Source: Utricularia gibba (lineage: Eukaryota > Streptophyta > Magnoliopsida > Lamiales > Lentibulariaceae). Taken from it: a DNA stretch of 64,000 nt. The position numbers and the translations under genes are program-made. The stretch is taken from assembly GCA_002189035.1 (NCBI GenBank), contig CM007989.1, forward strand, positions 5,239,001 through 5,303,000. The letters run 5' to 3'. Positions within the stretch are counted from its first letter, which is position 1, and the number at the start of each line of letters is the position of its first letter. Positions 11,115 to 22,801 of this stretch are shown in pieces. The notes under the pieces are model-generated. The model worked only from the letters and a program-made list of their open reading frames with translations. It had not been told where the DNA came from and ran no database searches.

Positions 11115-12509
11115 ATCGAGCAACCCATGAATGGTGTTCCAATTGTTGAAGAATTTCCAGATGAACAACTCTGTGCAATTAAGGGTGATGCAGGTAAGAC
11201 TAGTGAACCATGGTATGCTGACATAGCCAATTACCTGTGCACTGGAGAGATGGCTTTGGACTTAAAGAGTTATGAGAAGCTGAAGTTGAAGAGTGAGAGT
11301 AAGCACTATTTCTGGGATGACCCCTATCTGTGGAAAAATTGTGCTGATGGTGTTGTGCGACGCTGCTTGAATGAAGATGATATTCAGCAAGTGTTGGCAT
11401 TCTGTCATACATCTCCTTGTGGAGGGCACCATGGTCTTAACCGTACTAACAAGAAGGTGCTGGATTGTGGTTATTATTCGCCAACAGTTTTCAAAGATGC
11501 CAAGTCTTACTGTAAGAGCTGCGAGAACTGCCAGAGAACAGGGAATATCTCAAACCGGCATGAAATGCCAATGCAGCCAATTGTAGTTCCAGAAGTGTTC
11601 GATGTGTGGGGAATAGACTTCATGGGCCCCTTTCCAAACTCTGCTGGCTATGAGTACATTCTGGTGGCAGTGGACTATGTTTCGAAGTGGATAGAGGCAA
11701 TTCCCACCAAGTCACAAGATACTCATTCAGTCATACGTTTTCTGAAAAATAACATCTTTGTGAGGTTTGGAACACCCAAAGCCTTGATCAGTGATCGTGG
11801 AAGCCATTTCTTTAACAAGGCTATGGAGAGATTGCTTAAAAGCTATGGAGTCTGGTACAAGCCATCTAATTCTTACCACCCTCAGACCAATAGGCAGGCA
11901 GAAGTTTCTAATCGGGAGATCAAGCAAATTCTGGAAAAGATTGTGACTTCTTCTCGCAAGGACTAGAGCTCCAAGTTGAATGACACCTTGTGGGCAATTC
12001 GCACAGCCTTCAAAACCCCCATCGGTATGTCTCCTTTTCGTCTTGTATATGGTAAACATTGCCATTTGCCCATTGAATTAGAGCAGAAGGCAAGATGGGC
12101 GATCCAGCGAGTGAACTTGGAGATTCAAGGTTGTGGTGACTTGAGAAAGCTCCAACTTTCAGAGCTTGATGAGCTAAGACATGAGACCTATATGAATTCT
12201 AAAATCTTCAAGGAACGCACGAAGAAGTTCCATGACCGTCAGATCTTGCGAAAGCACTTTGAACCTAGACAAAAGGTATTATTATTTCAGTCTAAACTCA
12301 AACTTCACCCAGATAAACTGAAATCTCGTTGGGAAGGACCTTTTGTGATTAAACATGTTAATCCTAACGTTTCCATTGAGTTGTTTGATAGAGACATGCT
12401 TAGCTCATTTAATGTGAATGGTCACAGATTGAAAGGGTTTCATGAGCTCATGATTGATGAAGTGGGAAACCCTGTGGATGCTGTGGCATTCACTGAAATT
12501 CCCCTCTAA
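11115..12509 (+). pseudogene. Integrase of element A
   Basis: Same frame as RT-RNase H. The HHCC zinc domain is seen as HTSPCGGHHGLNRTNKKVL and CKSCENCQRTG. The catalytic core shows VWGIDFMGPFP (Asp), LISDRGSHFFNKAM (Asp) and HPQTNRQAEVSNREIK (Glu), so the D-D-E triad is intact. TAG at 11964 replaces the Trp codon of copy B (KDWSSKL). The C-terminal part (TIGMSPFRLVYGKHCHLP-like, then KLHPDKLKSRWEGPFVIK) reads to the stop at 12507. With the stop at 11112, only two nonsense codons break 10170-12509. Confidence 0.9.
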
Positions 12510-12858
12510 GTGATTCTATACTTAAGTCTTACCCTAATACTTATTCTAGGGTCCTCGCTGGGAGGTAACCAGTATTTTCTACTTTTATTTTCTTTATTTA
12601 TTATTATTTTTGGACTTTTAGTTATGCATTCTTTTTTTTGTGCAGTTGCAATCTGTTATCTTTTTGGTTTTCTGCCCCACTGTTAGTTTCTGATGCCAGG
12701 GCCCATCTTCTGTGTATTTGCAATTCTTTTCTTTATTTTTTTTTAGTCACACAGGCCCAATGGGTTCAATTTAAAAAGAGTGGGAACCCTTCTTCCCAAC
12801 AGCTACTTTCCCTTTTTCGCACCCCTTGCTTCTTTCACAGAACTGTTGCATCCCTTCC
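12510..12858 (+). other. Spacer between integrase and post-pol frame of element A
   Basis: T-rich untranslated stretch with runs of T. Its start (TGATTCTATACTTAAGTCTTACCC) has a counterpart in copy B at about 22834. No gene is seen. In Athila elements the post-pol frame is thought to be expressed from a separate message; I see no splice site that I can defend. Confidence 0.5.
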
Positions 12859-15000
12859 ATGGCGAACTTCCCATCCTCTGATTCCACCGCCGTGGCGGCG
12901 GCCACCCTTGACCACCCATCTATTCCACCAGCCTCCTTAACCACCAACCCATCCTCTGTCTTACCGCGCACTATTCAGTTTTTCCCTCACTCTGTTACCG
13001 TACCCTCTGCCGTGCGCCCTAGGCCCTCTCCCGACGAAATGCTGCTCACTGCGCAGGTGGAAGCCGACATTTTGCAGTTGCTGCTAGGCTTACGCGTCGC
13101 CCATCTTCACACACTCGCCTCCAGCACCTCTCTGCCCACACCAGTGGTGCAACCCAAACCTATTACCATTACGCCCTCACCGCAGCTTGCGTCTCCGCCC
13201 AAAAATCTGGTGGGTTCCGTTGATTTTTCTCTTACACTGGGTATGCCTTGTCCTTCTACTGCAGCACTGCCCGCCAACAAACCGCACCCCTTCCCCAGCT
13301 CCGGTGGTTACTATTTCTGCTACTCCTCCACCACCGGCGCGCTTCACCCCTGGACCCCCACTTACACCTGACCTTATCCATGCGGATTTCCTTAAGGACC
13401 AGGAACTTTCAGACCCCCGGAGAGGGGTATCCCCAAATCTGCCCTTGCCGCTGCACCAAAAGACATTGCTTCAGTAGGGAATACCACGGCGAGACCTGTT
13501 GAAGGCAAGCGTAGCAGAGTCAAGCAATGTGTGACTCATCGGACCTACAGAACGCGCAAGCAGAGAGCAGATGAAGATAATTTGGCAGCCAAACAGTGGG
13601 AGGAGGAAAATGCTGCCAGCAAGAAGAAGGGCGCAGCAGCAACACACAAGGCCCCTGCGCCTTCGTCAACACTTTCTGAGCCAACAAGAGAGGCAGCAAC
13701 TGCCAATAAAAAGGACACGGCCACAAGCAAGAAGCCTCCAGCAAGGAAATGTTCTGAACAAACACCAACAACCATCGAGACAGCCAGAGAGGAGGGTGCC
13801 ACTGTCCGCAAGGAATAACCAAAGAAACGGCCACGAGAGGAGAAGAAGACCGGAAAAACGCAGAAGGGAGGAAAAGCGAAACAACGCAAGGAGGGAAAAG
13901 GTAAAGAGAAAATGACTGAACCCCCTATTGGCTCCACTATTTTTGCAGATAGGGAGATCACCATGGCGGAGTTGGAAGACTGTTCAAGAAGAATGACTAG
14001 CGGAGGGTGCGCATTTTTCACTAAGGAGGTCACAGAAATTTTTAGAGAATACCTCCGGTTCAGCAGCAGGGCCCACAAAGAAAAGCTGGAGCAGGGCCAG
14101 AACCGGTGCGCTACCTTGACACTGAAACACTGCAACATCTTGGCATTGAGCAGGAGGTAAACAAACGGTTGGCAGGTACACCACTCCTTCATATTTTCCA
14201 GAACAAGCTGCCTGCCTGTGCTAAATTGTGTTATGAATTTTTCACAACATTTGTGTATGATGTACCCGAAACTGTCTTTGCCCCTGGTATTCTTCGGTTT
14301 AGATTGTTTGGAAAATGGTTTGCCTACTCTTTAGTTGATTGGAATCGAGCCTTAGGATTGGTTTCTGAGGATGATGTGAATTCCACTGCTTTCCAAACCT
14401 CTATGTTGGATTTTCCTGAAATAGACTACTTTGATGAGCATGAGGTGTATGAACAATTGACTGGGCAGTGTGAAGTTATTTTTAAGCAGAAAGGAACTAA
14501 GGCCAGCTTGATAGTAGACCCTGTGTGAAGGGTTATTCATGTTTTGCTTTCTGCTTCCTTTTTCCAGCATCAGCGTGCCTTCAATTCTCTGTTTAAAAAT
14601 GAAACTTTTATTTTGTGGAGCTTAATGATGAAAAGGCCCTTGAATGCTAGTGCTTTACTGGCTGATCTGATGAAGAAGGAAGTAGGGAATAGAAATTGCG
14701 TTTTAACTTTGCGGTTTGGCAATTGGATTTCTTATTTGGCTCTGAAGGAATTTGGTCCTGACATTTTAGAAAATGCAAATCTGCACATTGGACCCCACAT
14801 CTCCCCATAGACTTGTCTTTTCTCATGAACATTGGCATGACTCGACTTGCCAAAGGCAAGATCGTATTTTTTTTGAGCACAGGTGATGGAAATGTTGTGG
14901 AGCAGCCCCTACCCAATGCTCAGGAAGCTTCTACATCTGCTGCGGCAGGGGAAGCACCTGTGAAAAGTGGAGACTGTGTTGTTTGAAGGAAGTTCGTGAG
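12859..15000 (+). pseudogene. Post-integrase (env-position) frame of Athila-like element A
   Basis: It starts near ATG 12859 (MANFPSSDST), Pro/Ser/Thr-rich up to 13371. A frame change leads to 13531, with a long Lys/Arg/Glu/Ala-rich stretch (KKRPREEKKTGK may be a nuclear signal) broken by TAA at 13816, and ITMAELEDCSRR after it. A second frame change near 14100 gives the most conserved block: LCYEFFTTFVYD, RFRLFGKWFAYSLVDWNRALGL, then TGA at 14526, then LMMKRPLNASALLADLM. This resembles the extra protein found after pol in Athila elements. It is often called env-like, but I see no clear signal peptide or membrane span here. Confidence 0.7.
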
Positions 15001-16084
15001 CTGCGAGGTACGGTGGGAACTCTGAAGATGTACTTGGAAATTCTGCTTGATTTACAGACAAATGCAGGTCCTACCGCTCCTCCTATGCCTTAATTAGACT
15101 TTAATCCTGTTTGTTTTGTATATATGAGTTTTATGTTTTATGTGTTTTAGTTTTCCTTCTTGTCTTGCATGTGTTTTGTGCTTGTTTTTCTGTCTTTTGT
15201 TGCCTTGAGTACTGCTGAGCATGTTTAGGAATTTTGGTTCATGCTGGAAATGTAATATGCCTACCCCTTCGCTTCTGTGAGGACTCAATCTTTTTAGTTC
15301 TTACCTGCGTAAGACTTATATGAGGGTAGCCAGATTTTGTAGAAAATTGCATGCATGCGACCTGTGTTCTGCTCTATCTGCACTAAGACTTTATTGTGAA
15401 TAGCTTGCATGTGGCCTGCTAGTATGTGGATGTTAGAGGAATGCTGAGTTAGACACATAGATCGTGGCTGATGCACGTAAAAAAAAAAAAAAAGCCAAGC
15501 TATATGTAAAGAAAAAAAAAAGGGCAGAAAGGTACAAAAGGCGGGCACACCAGAAAAGCCGTGCTGTAAAAAATATATATCTTGTAGGAAATAAGGGCTT
15601 GAGGCTTAGACACTATGAACTAATCATTTTCCCTGAACATTTTTTGTGGTCTGGCCAACCACTCAAGGAGAAATAAGGATGAAAAGAGGGAGGGGAATGT
15701 GACTAAGTCATTGTGGAAGAGTTCTCAAGTTTCTATACTGTTGTTTAGTACCTCATGTGCATCATTTTTCATTCTCAGCCACCATTCTTATTATAAGTCA
15801 TATGTGTCTTACAAGGTACAACTCGTATATGTCACTGTTAGTATGCCACTGCCAGTTAGGATCGAGTTAGTAATAGTGCAAATGTGATTTTTGAACACTT
15901 GAAGCATGCGAGTAACCTCTACTATCTGTGCTTGAGTGAAACTATTCTTACCAGCACTTGTTACCTCTTCTCTTCACTCCTTGCATGGACAACATGAATC
16001 GAAACCTTTTCTTTGCCTCAACAAACTCAACCTTAGATTTTCTGATTTAGACTTGAGGACAAGTCTAGAGTCGTTGTAGGATAG
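15001..16084 (+). other. 3' untranslated part of element A
   Basis: No frame is recognised. It holds two A runs (about 15479-15493 and 15511-15520) and, shortly before the 3' LTR, a short palindrome GACTTG-AGGA-CAAGTC at about 16050-16065. The phrase CTTGAGGACAAG recurs at this place in Athila/Tat elements (family knowledge). A purine tract directly before 16085 is poor. Confidence 0.55.
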
Positions 16085-17296
16085 TGTGATAACACCATTT
16101 TTTTTTATGTTTTTATATATGTTTTTAAGCATGTTTTGTAGGGATAAATGTTATTTCGTATGCTAAATTATCTTCTTTTGCGTATTTAGTCTGCTAGAAT
16201 GTGTTTATTGTGAAAACAAGCTCAATTGGTAACAATTGAGCCGAAAACTCTAATATTTTGTCCAGTCTATGTTTTAAGTCTTACTAGGGTAAGAGCTAGT
16301 ACTGTAGCGGCGCACTTTCCGCGTTGACAAGTCAGAAAGGAAAGAATGGCTGTGCAAAAGCTACTTTCCGCCGAAAGTAGCCGCTCTTCTGAAGAGATAA
16401 GATATGGAGCAGAGATTTTCCTTCTAGAAGCCTGAGGAAAAGACGAAGCTACCCTTACTTTTGAGCTGCAAAAGGGAAAAGGAAGGGAGAGAAGAGGCAG
16501 AGTACACTGTGCACGCAGAGTGCACAGGCAGCGAACAAGGAGCGAGCAGGAGCAAGGAGAACTCCATTTCTCCGGCGACCTCCAGATCTGCGTGTCTACA
16601 CCACCGTTCCGGCTAGAACTTCGATTTCTAACAGATCTCCAGCCCACATAAGCATCCTAAAACTTTTATTTATAGATTTATGCACTCCCTTTTCTACGTG
16701 AACTTGCTACTGTTATTGCCGTCGTTTTTATGCTTTCTAATGCTTTTCGGTACCTTGCTGTGAACTGGAAAGTCGTTGTATACCTTGCCTTAGTTTATAA
16801 ACATGTTTCTGTTTAAGCTTTCCATGTTTGTCTTTAAGTTTAACGCGCTTTTACTGTTCATGCGAACCATGCTCTGTTTATGCAAACCATTACTCTGTTT
16901 TCAAGCGTTCCAAGCTGGGTTTAAAACTAAGGGCTCTCTTGAGTGTCACAAGCGCTAGACCCTGGTGTAAAATCCAGCCAAATTAATTTTATTTTATGTT
17001 TTATGCACCTTCACGTTAATTTGAATCCCTCTTCATCCCTACAACTCGTTTATTCCAGTAACTGTTATTTTACGTCTTACCTGCATTAGATTTAAATCCC
17101 ATAAAACCCCCCTTGTTTCAAGTAATTGTGATGAACTTCAGAAAATTGCAACTATTCCCTGTGGATTCGACCCTTGCTTGCCATACTACATTAATTCCTG
17201 TGATTTGTGTAGTAAAATAGCTCGGTTTATAAATTTCTTTTGATGCGTTGAATGTGCTAAACCGCGACATTTAGCAACCCATTCGAACGTTCATCA
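16085..17296 (+). repeat. 3' LTR of element A, also the left edge of copy B
   Basis: It starts TGTGATAACACC and ends TTCGAACGTTCATCA. At 1212 bases it is the fuller version of the LTR. About 505 bases (16252-16756), absent from the 5' LTR, include a G+C-richer part with AGCGGCGCACTTTCC. Frames inside it are not genes. It is followed immediately by gag sequence of a second element rather than by genomic flank. Confidence 0.85.
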
Positions 17297-18300
17297 GTGT
17301 CTTTAAATTTACTCTTGAAAAACATGCCAAAACTTGGTTCAACACACTTGAACTAGGGAGTATTAGAAGTTGGATGGAAATGAAGAAAACATTTTTGAAC
17401 TATTTTTGCCCTACCTCTAGAGCTGATGAGTCTTTACACGAGTACTGGGATAGATATACTACTCTTCTTTCGAGCAGTCCACACCATGGATGTGATAAAC
17501 TAAAGCACGTGAAGTGTTTTTTAAAGGGTTTGAGTGATGCACAAAGAGATATGTTAGATTATACTGGACATTATATAAGGACTCTTACCCCATCTAAAAG
17601 CTGGGAGAAAATCAAGGAAATGGTTGCACATTCCAGGCATTCTGAGCTTAGATCTCGAGCCTAGCGACAAGTGAACAAAATAGGAATATTGACACAAGAT
17701 GAAGCAGCAAGAAATGACAAGAAGATTGCTGAATTAAAAGATATGGTGAAGGGTTTATTTCTTGTTCATGCCAAATTAGTGCCTTGTGATGTATGTGGAA
17801 TTCTTGGACAAACTTTTGATCATTGCACCATGAAAAGAGCTGATTATTTCAAGCCCAAGAATGACCAGTGATTTGAGTCTATGAGGAGTCATCCCAATTT
17901 CAGCTGGACAAGGACCAACATTGAAAATCCAAAGCACTTGGGATTTACTCAACCGCAGCAGCAAGCAGCACCACCAATTTTATTTCACCAAGGACAGAAT
18001 GTTCAGTAGGGCAATAGATATCAAATTAAGCCTTATCAACCCCCACATAAAATAGTCGACCAGCCAAGCAATTCAGGTGCTAAACCACCCTCTTCAAGTG
18101 AAGAAATGATGAAGATGATGCTGGAAACCATAGCCAGACGTGATGCTGAACAAGTAAAAAGAGATGTTAAATCTGAGAAGATAATCAAAACTATTGAGAG
18201 GCAGATTGGCCAACTTGCTACAAAGCTTGTTGCACTAAAGGGAAATTCAGGGAAACCACCATCTTAGCTCAATTCTAATCCGAAAGCCAACATTTCCTGA
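17297..18300 (+). pseudogene. gag of copy B
   Basis: It begins within the gag core (FKFTLEKHAKTWFNTLELGSI-like) and continues with FLNYFCPTSRADE, HEYWDRYTTLLSSSPHHG and KCFLKGLSDAQRDML. A short deletion relative to A removes the IRSKIENIFQDY part. The zinc knuckle reads CDVCGILGQTFDHC: both Cys pairs are kept but Gln replaces His. A's knuckle carries a different lesion. Stops at 17662 and 17871 and a frame change near 18010 follow. The charged coiled-coil-like tail (MMKMMLETIARRDAEQ) is present. Confidence 0.85.
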
Positions 18301-19900
18301 TCGAAAGGCCCTTGCAAGTCACAGCAAAGTAGTAGAAGGTGCTGAAATTAATTCTAAGGACAAGGTGCAGCAAGGAAAAATAGCAGGGGAACCTATTGTT
18401 GAGATCAAGAAAACACCTCATTTTCATGGAAGGTTACAAGCTAGAACATTGCAAAATGAAAAGGACTCTAAAAAATTCCTAGATGATTTTGCACCTGTGA
18501 CTGGAGTTGATGTTATTGGTGAGCTGGTGGAGGAAGTTTTAGATGAAGAGCAGCACGACATTGTTGAAATGTTTAGATAAGAAAATGAGCTCGAAGAGGA
18601 AGAAGTTGAGCACTTAATTCTGGAATGCTTCATTGAAGATAAAGACTTGGTGAAGCTTGGAGAGGTGACTAGTGTTACATCACTAGAGTTGAAACCTTTG
18701 CCTTAACATTTGAAATATGTATTTATTGGTGAAAACTCAAAGCCGGTGATTATCAATGCTGATCTTTCTTGGAAGAAGAGATGAAGCTGATGGATGTTTT
18801 GAAAGCTAATTGCAATGCCATTGACTGGACATTGGATGATATAACCGAAATAAGTTCTTTTCTCACAATGCATAGGATTTATCTTAAAGACGGAGAAAAA
18901 CCGGTTAGACAACCCCAAAGAAGGCTGAATCCTACCCTCATGCAGGTAGTGAAGGATACATAAGCTATTGAAAGGTGGAGTGATTTACTCGATTTTTGAT
19001 AGCATGTGGGTAAGTCTTATCGATGTAGTCTCTAAAAAAACATGAATTATAATAGTTGAAGATGCCGATAGGAAGAAGGCAGTGACGCGAGCTCAAAATA
19101 GCTGGAGGGTAAGTATTGATTACCATAAGCTGAACGAAGTAACAAAGAATGATCACTACCCTATACGCTTCATCGATCAAATGTTGGACAGGTTAAGTGG
19201 TAAGAGTTTTTATTACTTTCTTGATGGGTACTCAAGGTATAACCAGGTTGTTGTGGCACGGGATGATAAAGACAAGATGACGTTTACCTGCCCTTTCGGA
19301 ACTTAGGCATACAAAATGCCTTTCGGTCTCTACAACACCCCAACGACATTTCAAAGGAGTGTCACCAGCATTTTTTTTTCGAATTATATTGATGATTTTA
19401 TAGAAGTATTTATGGATGACTTTATTATGCACGAGACTAGTTTTGATGATTCTTTGAACTATTTGAAGCTTGTGTTAAAATGTTGTGTTGAGAAGGATTT
19501 ACTTTTGAACTGTAAAAAGTGTCATTTCATAGTACGCCAAGGAATTATACTTGGGCATGTTGTGCAGCAAGCCTTACGGTAGATTCTGCGAAGGTAAGTA
19601 CTATTTGTGGTTTACCATATCCACGTGATGAAAGAGGTGTTTGTGCATTTTCGGGTCATGTTTGATTTACAGAAGGTTTATTAAAGGATTTTCTGAAATT
19701 GCTCAACTACTAACGAACCTCTTGCAAAAAGATGTTGAGTTTATTTTCGCAGATGAATGTAAGCATGCTTTTGACACTCTCAAAAAGACCGTCACTTCAA
19801 CTTCTATCATACAAGCGCCCAATTCGAATGAGTCATTCCATGTGATGATTGATGCTTCCAACTATGAAGTAGGAGCTGGGCAAGGCTAGAAGCTTGATGG
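18301..19900 (+). pseudogene. RT and RNase H of copy B
   Basis: It contains the region before RT that A lacks: VDVIGELVEEVLDEEQ, LELKPLP, then DWTLDDITEIS, VRQPQRRLNPTL and VVKDT. RT continues with [49 protein letters not shown], the MPFGLYNTP block and [11 protein letters not shown] with its Asp pair. Several stops and single-base shifts occur (near 18580, 18963, 19306, 19560, 19640). As in A, no protease active-site sequence is seen between gag and RT. RNase H begins with ESFHVMIDASNYEVGAG. Confidence 0.83.
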
Positions 19901-21380
19901 AAAGGATACAGCTATCAGCAATGCCTCCAAAACCTTGGATAGTGCTCCAGCGAATCACACTACAACTGAAAAAGAGATACTAGCTATTGTGTTCACCTTG
20001 GAAAAGTTCAGAAGCTATTTGCCTGGAAATAAAATGATTGTGCACACGATCCATGCCATCATCAAACACCTCATGTCTAAGAAGGGAACCAAATCGAAGC
20101 CTATGATGTGGGTCTTGTTGCTGCAAGAGTTCAATGAAGTCGCAGATCATCCGAGTAGAATTGAACAGCCCATTTATGTTGTACCAATTGTTGAAGATTT
20201 TCCAGATGAGCAACTCTATGCAATCAAGGCTGATGCTAGGAATACTAGTGAACCATGGTATGCTGACATTGCCAACTATCTATGCACTCACGAGATGACA
20301 TTGAACTTAAAAAGCTATGAGAAGCTAATGCTGAAAAGTGACAGCAGTCAGTATTTTTGGGAAGACCCCTATCTATGGAAAAATTGTGTTGATGGTGTGG
20401 TGCGACGATGCTTGGCTGAAGAAGGTATTCATCAAGTGTTGGCATTCTATCATGCATCTCCTTGTGAAGGGCACCATGGTCCTAATCATATTGTCAAGAA
20501 GGTGTTCGATTGTGGTTATTACTGGCCAATAGTTTTCAAGGATGCTGAGTGTTAGTGAAATGCCAATGCAGCCAATTGTTGTACCAGAAGCGTTGGATGT
20601 GTGGGGGCATAGACTTCATGGGCCTCTTTCCAAACTCTGATGGCTATGAGTACATCTTGTGGTAGTGGACTATGTTTCAAAGTGAATAGAGATGATCCCC
20701 ACCAGGTTACAAGACACTCCATCAGTCATACAATTTTTGAATAATAACATCTTTGTGATGTTTGGAATACCCAAAGCCTTGATCAGTGATCGTGGAAGCC
20801 ATTTCTTCAACAAGGCTAAGGAGAGACTGCTAAAAAGCTATGGAGTGTGGTTTAAGCCACTAACTCTTACCACCCTCAGACCAATGGGTAGGTAGAATTT
20901 TCATATCAGGAGATCAAGCAAATTCTAGAGAAGATTGTGACTTCCTCTCGTAAGGACTGGAGCTCAAAGCTGAATACACCTTGTGGCCAATTCACACAAC
21001 CTTCAAAACCCCAATTAGTATGTCTCTTTTTCTACTTGTATATGGTAAGCATTGCCATTCGCTCGTTGAATTAGAGTAGAAGGCCAAATGGGCAATCTAG
21101 CGAGTGAACTTGGAGATTCAAGGCAGTGGTGATTTGAGAAAGCTCCAACTTTCAGAGCTTTTTAAGGAACGCACAAAGAAATTTCATGATCGCCAAATTT
21201 TGCGAAAGCACTTTGAGCCTGGTCAAATGGTATTGTTGTTTCAATCAAAACTCAAACTTCACCCAGGAAAACTGAAATCTCATTGGGAGAGACCCTTTGT
21301 GATTAAAAGTGTAAATCTCATTTACTATGAATAGTCACTGGTTGAAAGTTTTTCATCAGTTGGTGACCAATGAAGTTAGA
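19901..21380 (+). pseudogene. RNase H end and integrase of copy B
   Basis: [22 protein letters not shown] of RNase H is followed by the integrase zinc domain (HASPCEGHHGPNHI). A deletion near 20555 removes the CxxC half. The core is split among frames: VWGHRLHGPLSKL-like (shifted), then LISDRGSHFFNKAKERLLKSYGVWFK, then a shifted HPQTNG block. KLHPGKLKSHWERPFVIK marks the C-terminus. Identity with A is easily followed by eye, but no frame exceeds about 200 codons. Confidence 0.8.
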
Positions 21381-21383
21381 TGC

Positions 21384-21388
21384 CGTAT
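21384..21388 (+). repeat. Target duplication CGTAT, left
   Basis: CGTAT directly precedes the solo LTR and recurs at 22797-22801 directly after it. Confidence 0.85.
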
Positions 21389-22796
21389 TGTCAGGACCCA
21401 TGCCTAGGGCCCAAGAGGTATGAGACATGACTGCCAAACCCCATCAAACGTTAGGACTCAAGGCTACTTAACCCGTTTTGTAGCATGGAGAAATAACATT
21501 AAGTTGGCTATATATATATTAACTCACAACCGTTCAAACATGCAAAAGGAACTACGTCCAGCCTACTTAGCACATTCCTCACAACATAGCTAAGGTTTCA
21601 ATAGCTATTCACGACATGCCACAACTTCTATGGGAAAACCTCTAATTTGGTTGACCACCAGACCTTCAGCCATTCCCCTCTACACCTCGAATAAGTTAAA
21701 ACATGAAGTGGTCATGCTACTGAAGTTTGGTAAAAGATAAACGTGCATGAAGTGAAGAAAGAGTGTTTGATCATAAAATCTCAAAGCCAAGCACATATCC
21801 AAGTAGTGAGTCCCATTCTCTATCTTTGCCCAATCCCCTTGACCCTTCAGCTTAGGCATCACCTCCAGATCTTAGGAAATGAGTCATGTATTGCCTAAGT
21901 CCTTTAGTAGTGTTCAGAAGAGCCACCAACCAAATACCACCTCTAAACTAAGACCATAGCATGCATATAACGTACTCCCTGGCCTTTCTTATCTGGCTTA
22001 CCCCATAGGGATGCCTCAGACATGTCTGACATATTTAGCCATGAATCCCATGGTTAAAACCATGTTGCTAGGAGCATGGGTCCACACTCCTCTCCATTTC
22101 CTATCATAAGTTCACATAGCACGTAGGGAAAAACATTGAGCACTCTATACACTTCAAAAGGGAATACCTGTTTGGAAACTGACCAACAAGGGCACCCAAT
22201 CCTTGGAAAATAACAAATTAGGTTCTGAAAGAAGGATTTTACGGACTCTAAATAGATTTGAAACATTAAGATCAGAAGGACGTGCCCTACTGGACTTTTC
22301 ACACAAAGAAGAACAGGGAAGAAAAACGGGTTAACGAAAACATGAAAGAAATCTTTCTAAGACAACATATAACAACACATAGACAATTAATCACATATGT
22401 TCCAGAGAAGCATCAAGACATGCTTCTAAAAACAGTAGCACTCATCCCACTTACCTTCCTACAGAAGTAATCAATTTCTTATGGCTAATTCCACGAAATT
22501 CCTTCCTCTTTAGCTCTAACACCCCCTTCCTTCCACAACTCTACTTCCTAAGGTATCTCCTCAACAACTCAAAGCAACTCTATCCTCCAGAACTTAAGAG
22601 ACTCCATGAGTCAGCATACCCTCTATCCTGAGGTTGCCATGTGGTCCTTCCTTTAGATAGCACTTGATTCATCTTCATTGGTTAATAAAAACAACCCCCA
22701 TACCGGTGTGGGCCCCATCCCTTATTGATTTCATAACCATGATCATTAGAGAGGTACTATGCTAAACCCCAGCATTGGTTGTCACAGGTCATAACA
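21389..22796. repeat. Solo LTR (1408 bp) inside copy B
   Basis: It starts TGTCAGGACC and ends GGTCATAACA, flanked by perfect CGTAT duplications. On each side the Athila-like sequence of copy B continues (compare 12440-12480 of A), so this is an insertion into B. TG...CA ends and a 5-base duplication are diagnostic of LTR retroelement integration, and the lack of any internal region means a solo LTR. The family and strand are not certain. Its ends recall gypsy chromovirus LTRs. Frames within are not genes. Confidence 0.85.
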
Positions 22797-22801
22797 CGTA
22801 T
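22797..22801 (+). repeat. Target duplication CGTAT, right
   Basis: Second copy of CGTAT, after which copy B resumes (GGACGTTGTGGCATTC against GGATGCTGTGGCATTC in A). Confidence 0.85.

Larger units (their letters stand above)
7464..17296 (+). mobile_element. Athila-like Ty3/gypsy element A
   Basis: LTR at 7464-8169, tRNA-Asp type primer site at 8173, gag, RT, RNase H, integrase, a long post-integrase frame, a 3' untranslated part, and LTR at 16085-17296. The tRNA-Asp primer site plus the extra frame after integrase are hallmarks of the Athila lineage (established knowledge). The protease segment is missing, two frameshifts break RT, and several in-frame stops interrupt gag, pol and the last frame. 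The outer flanks TGCTC and GTGTC do not match, and the 3' LTR runs straight into the gag of copy B, so the right edge is not a simple insertion junction. Confidence 0.85.

Noticed and set aside
13545-14192. Long minus-strand frame (215 codons) opposite the post-integrase region of A
   Set aside because: It mirrors the Lys/Glu/Ala-rich plus-strand frame. Its Leu/Ser/Phe-rich composition is the shadow of that bias, and the plus frame matches Athila-type proteins.
16267-16647. 126-codon minus-strand frame in the 3' LTR of A
   Set aside because: It lies wholly in the LTR segment, with no motif and no counterpart in the 5' LTR.
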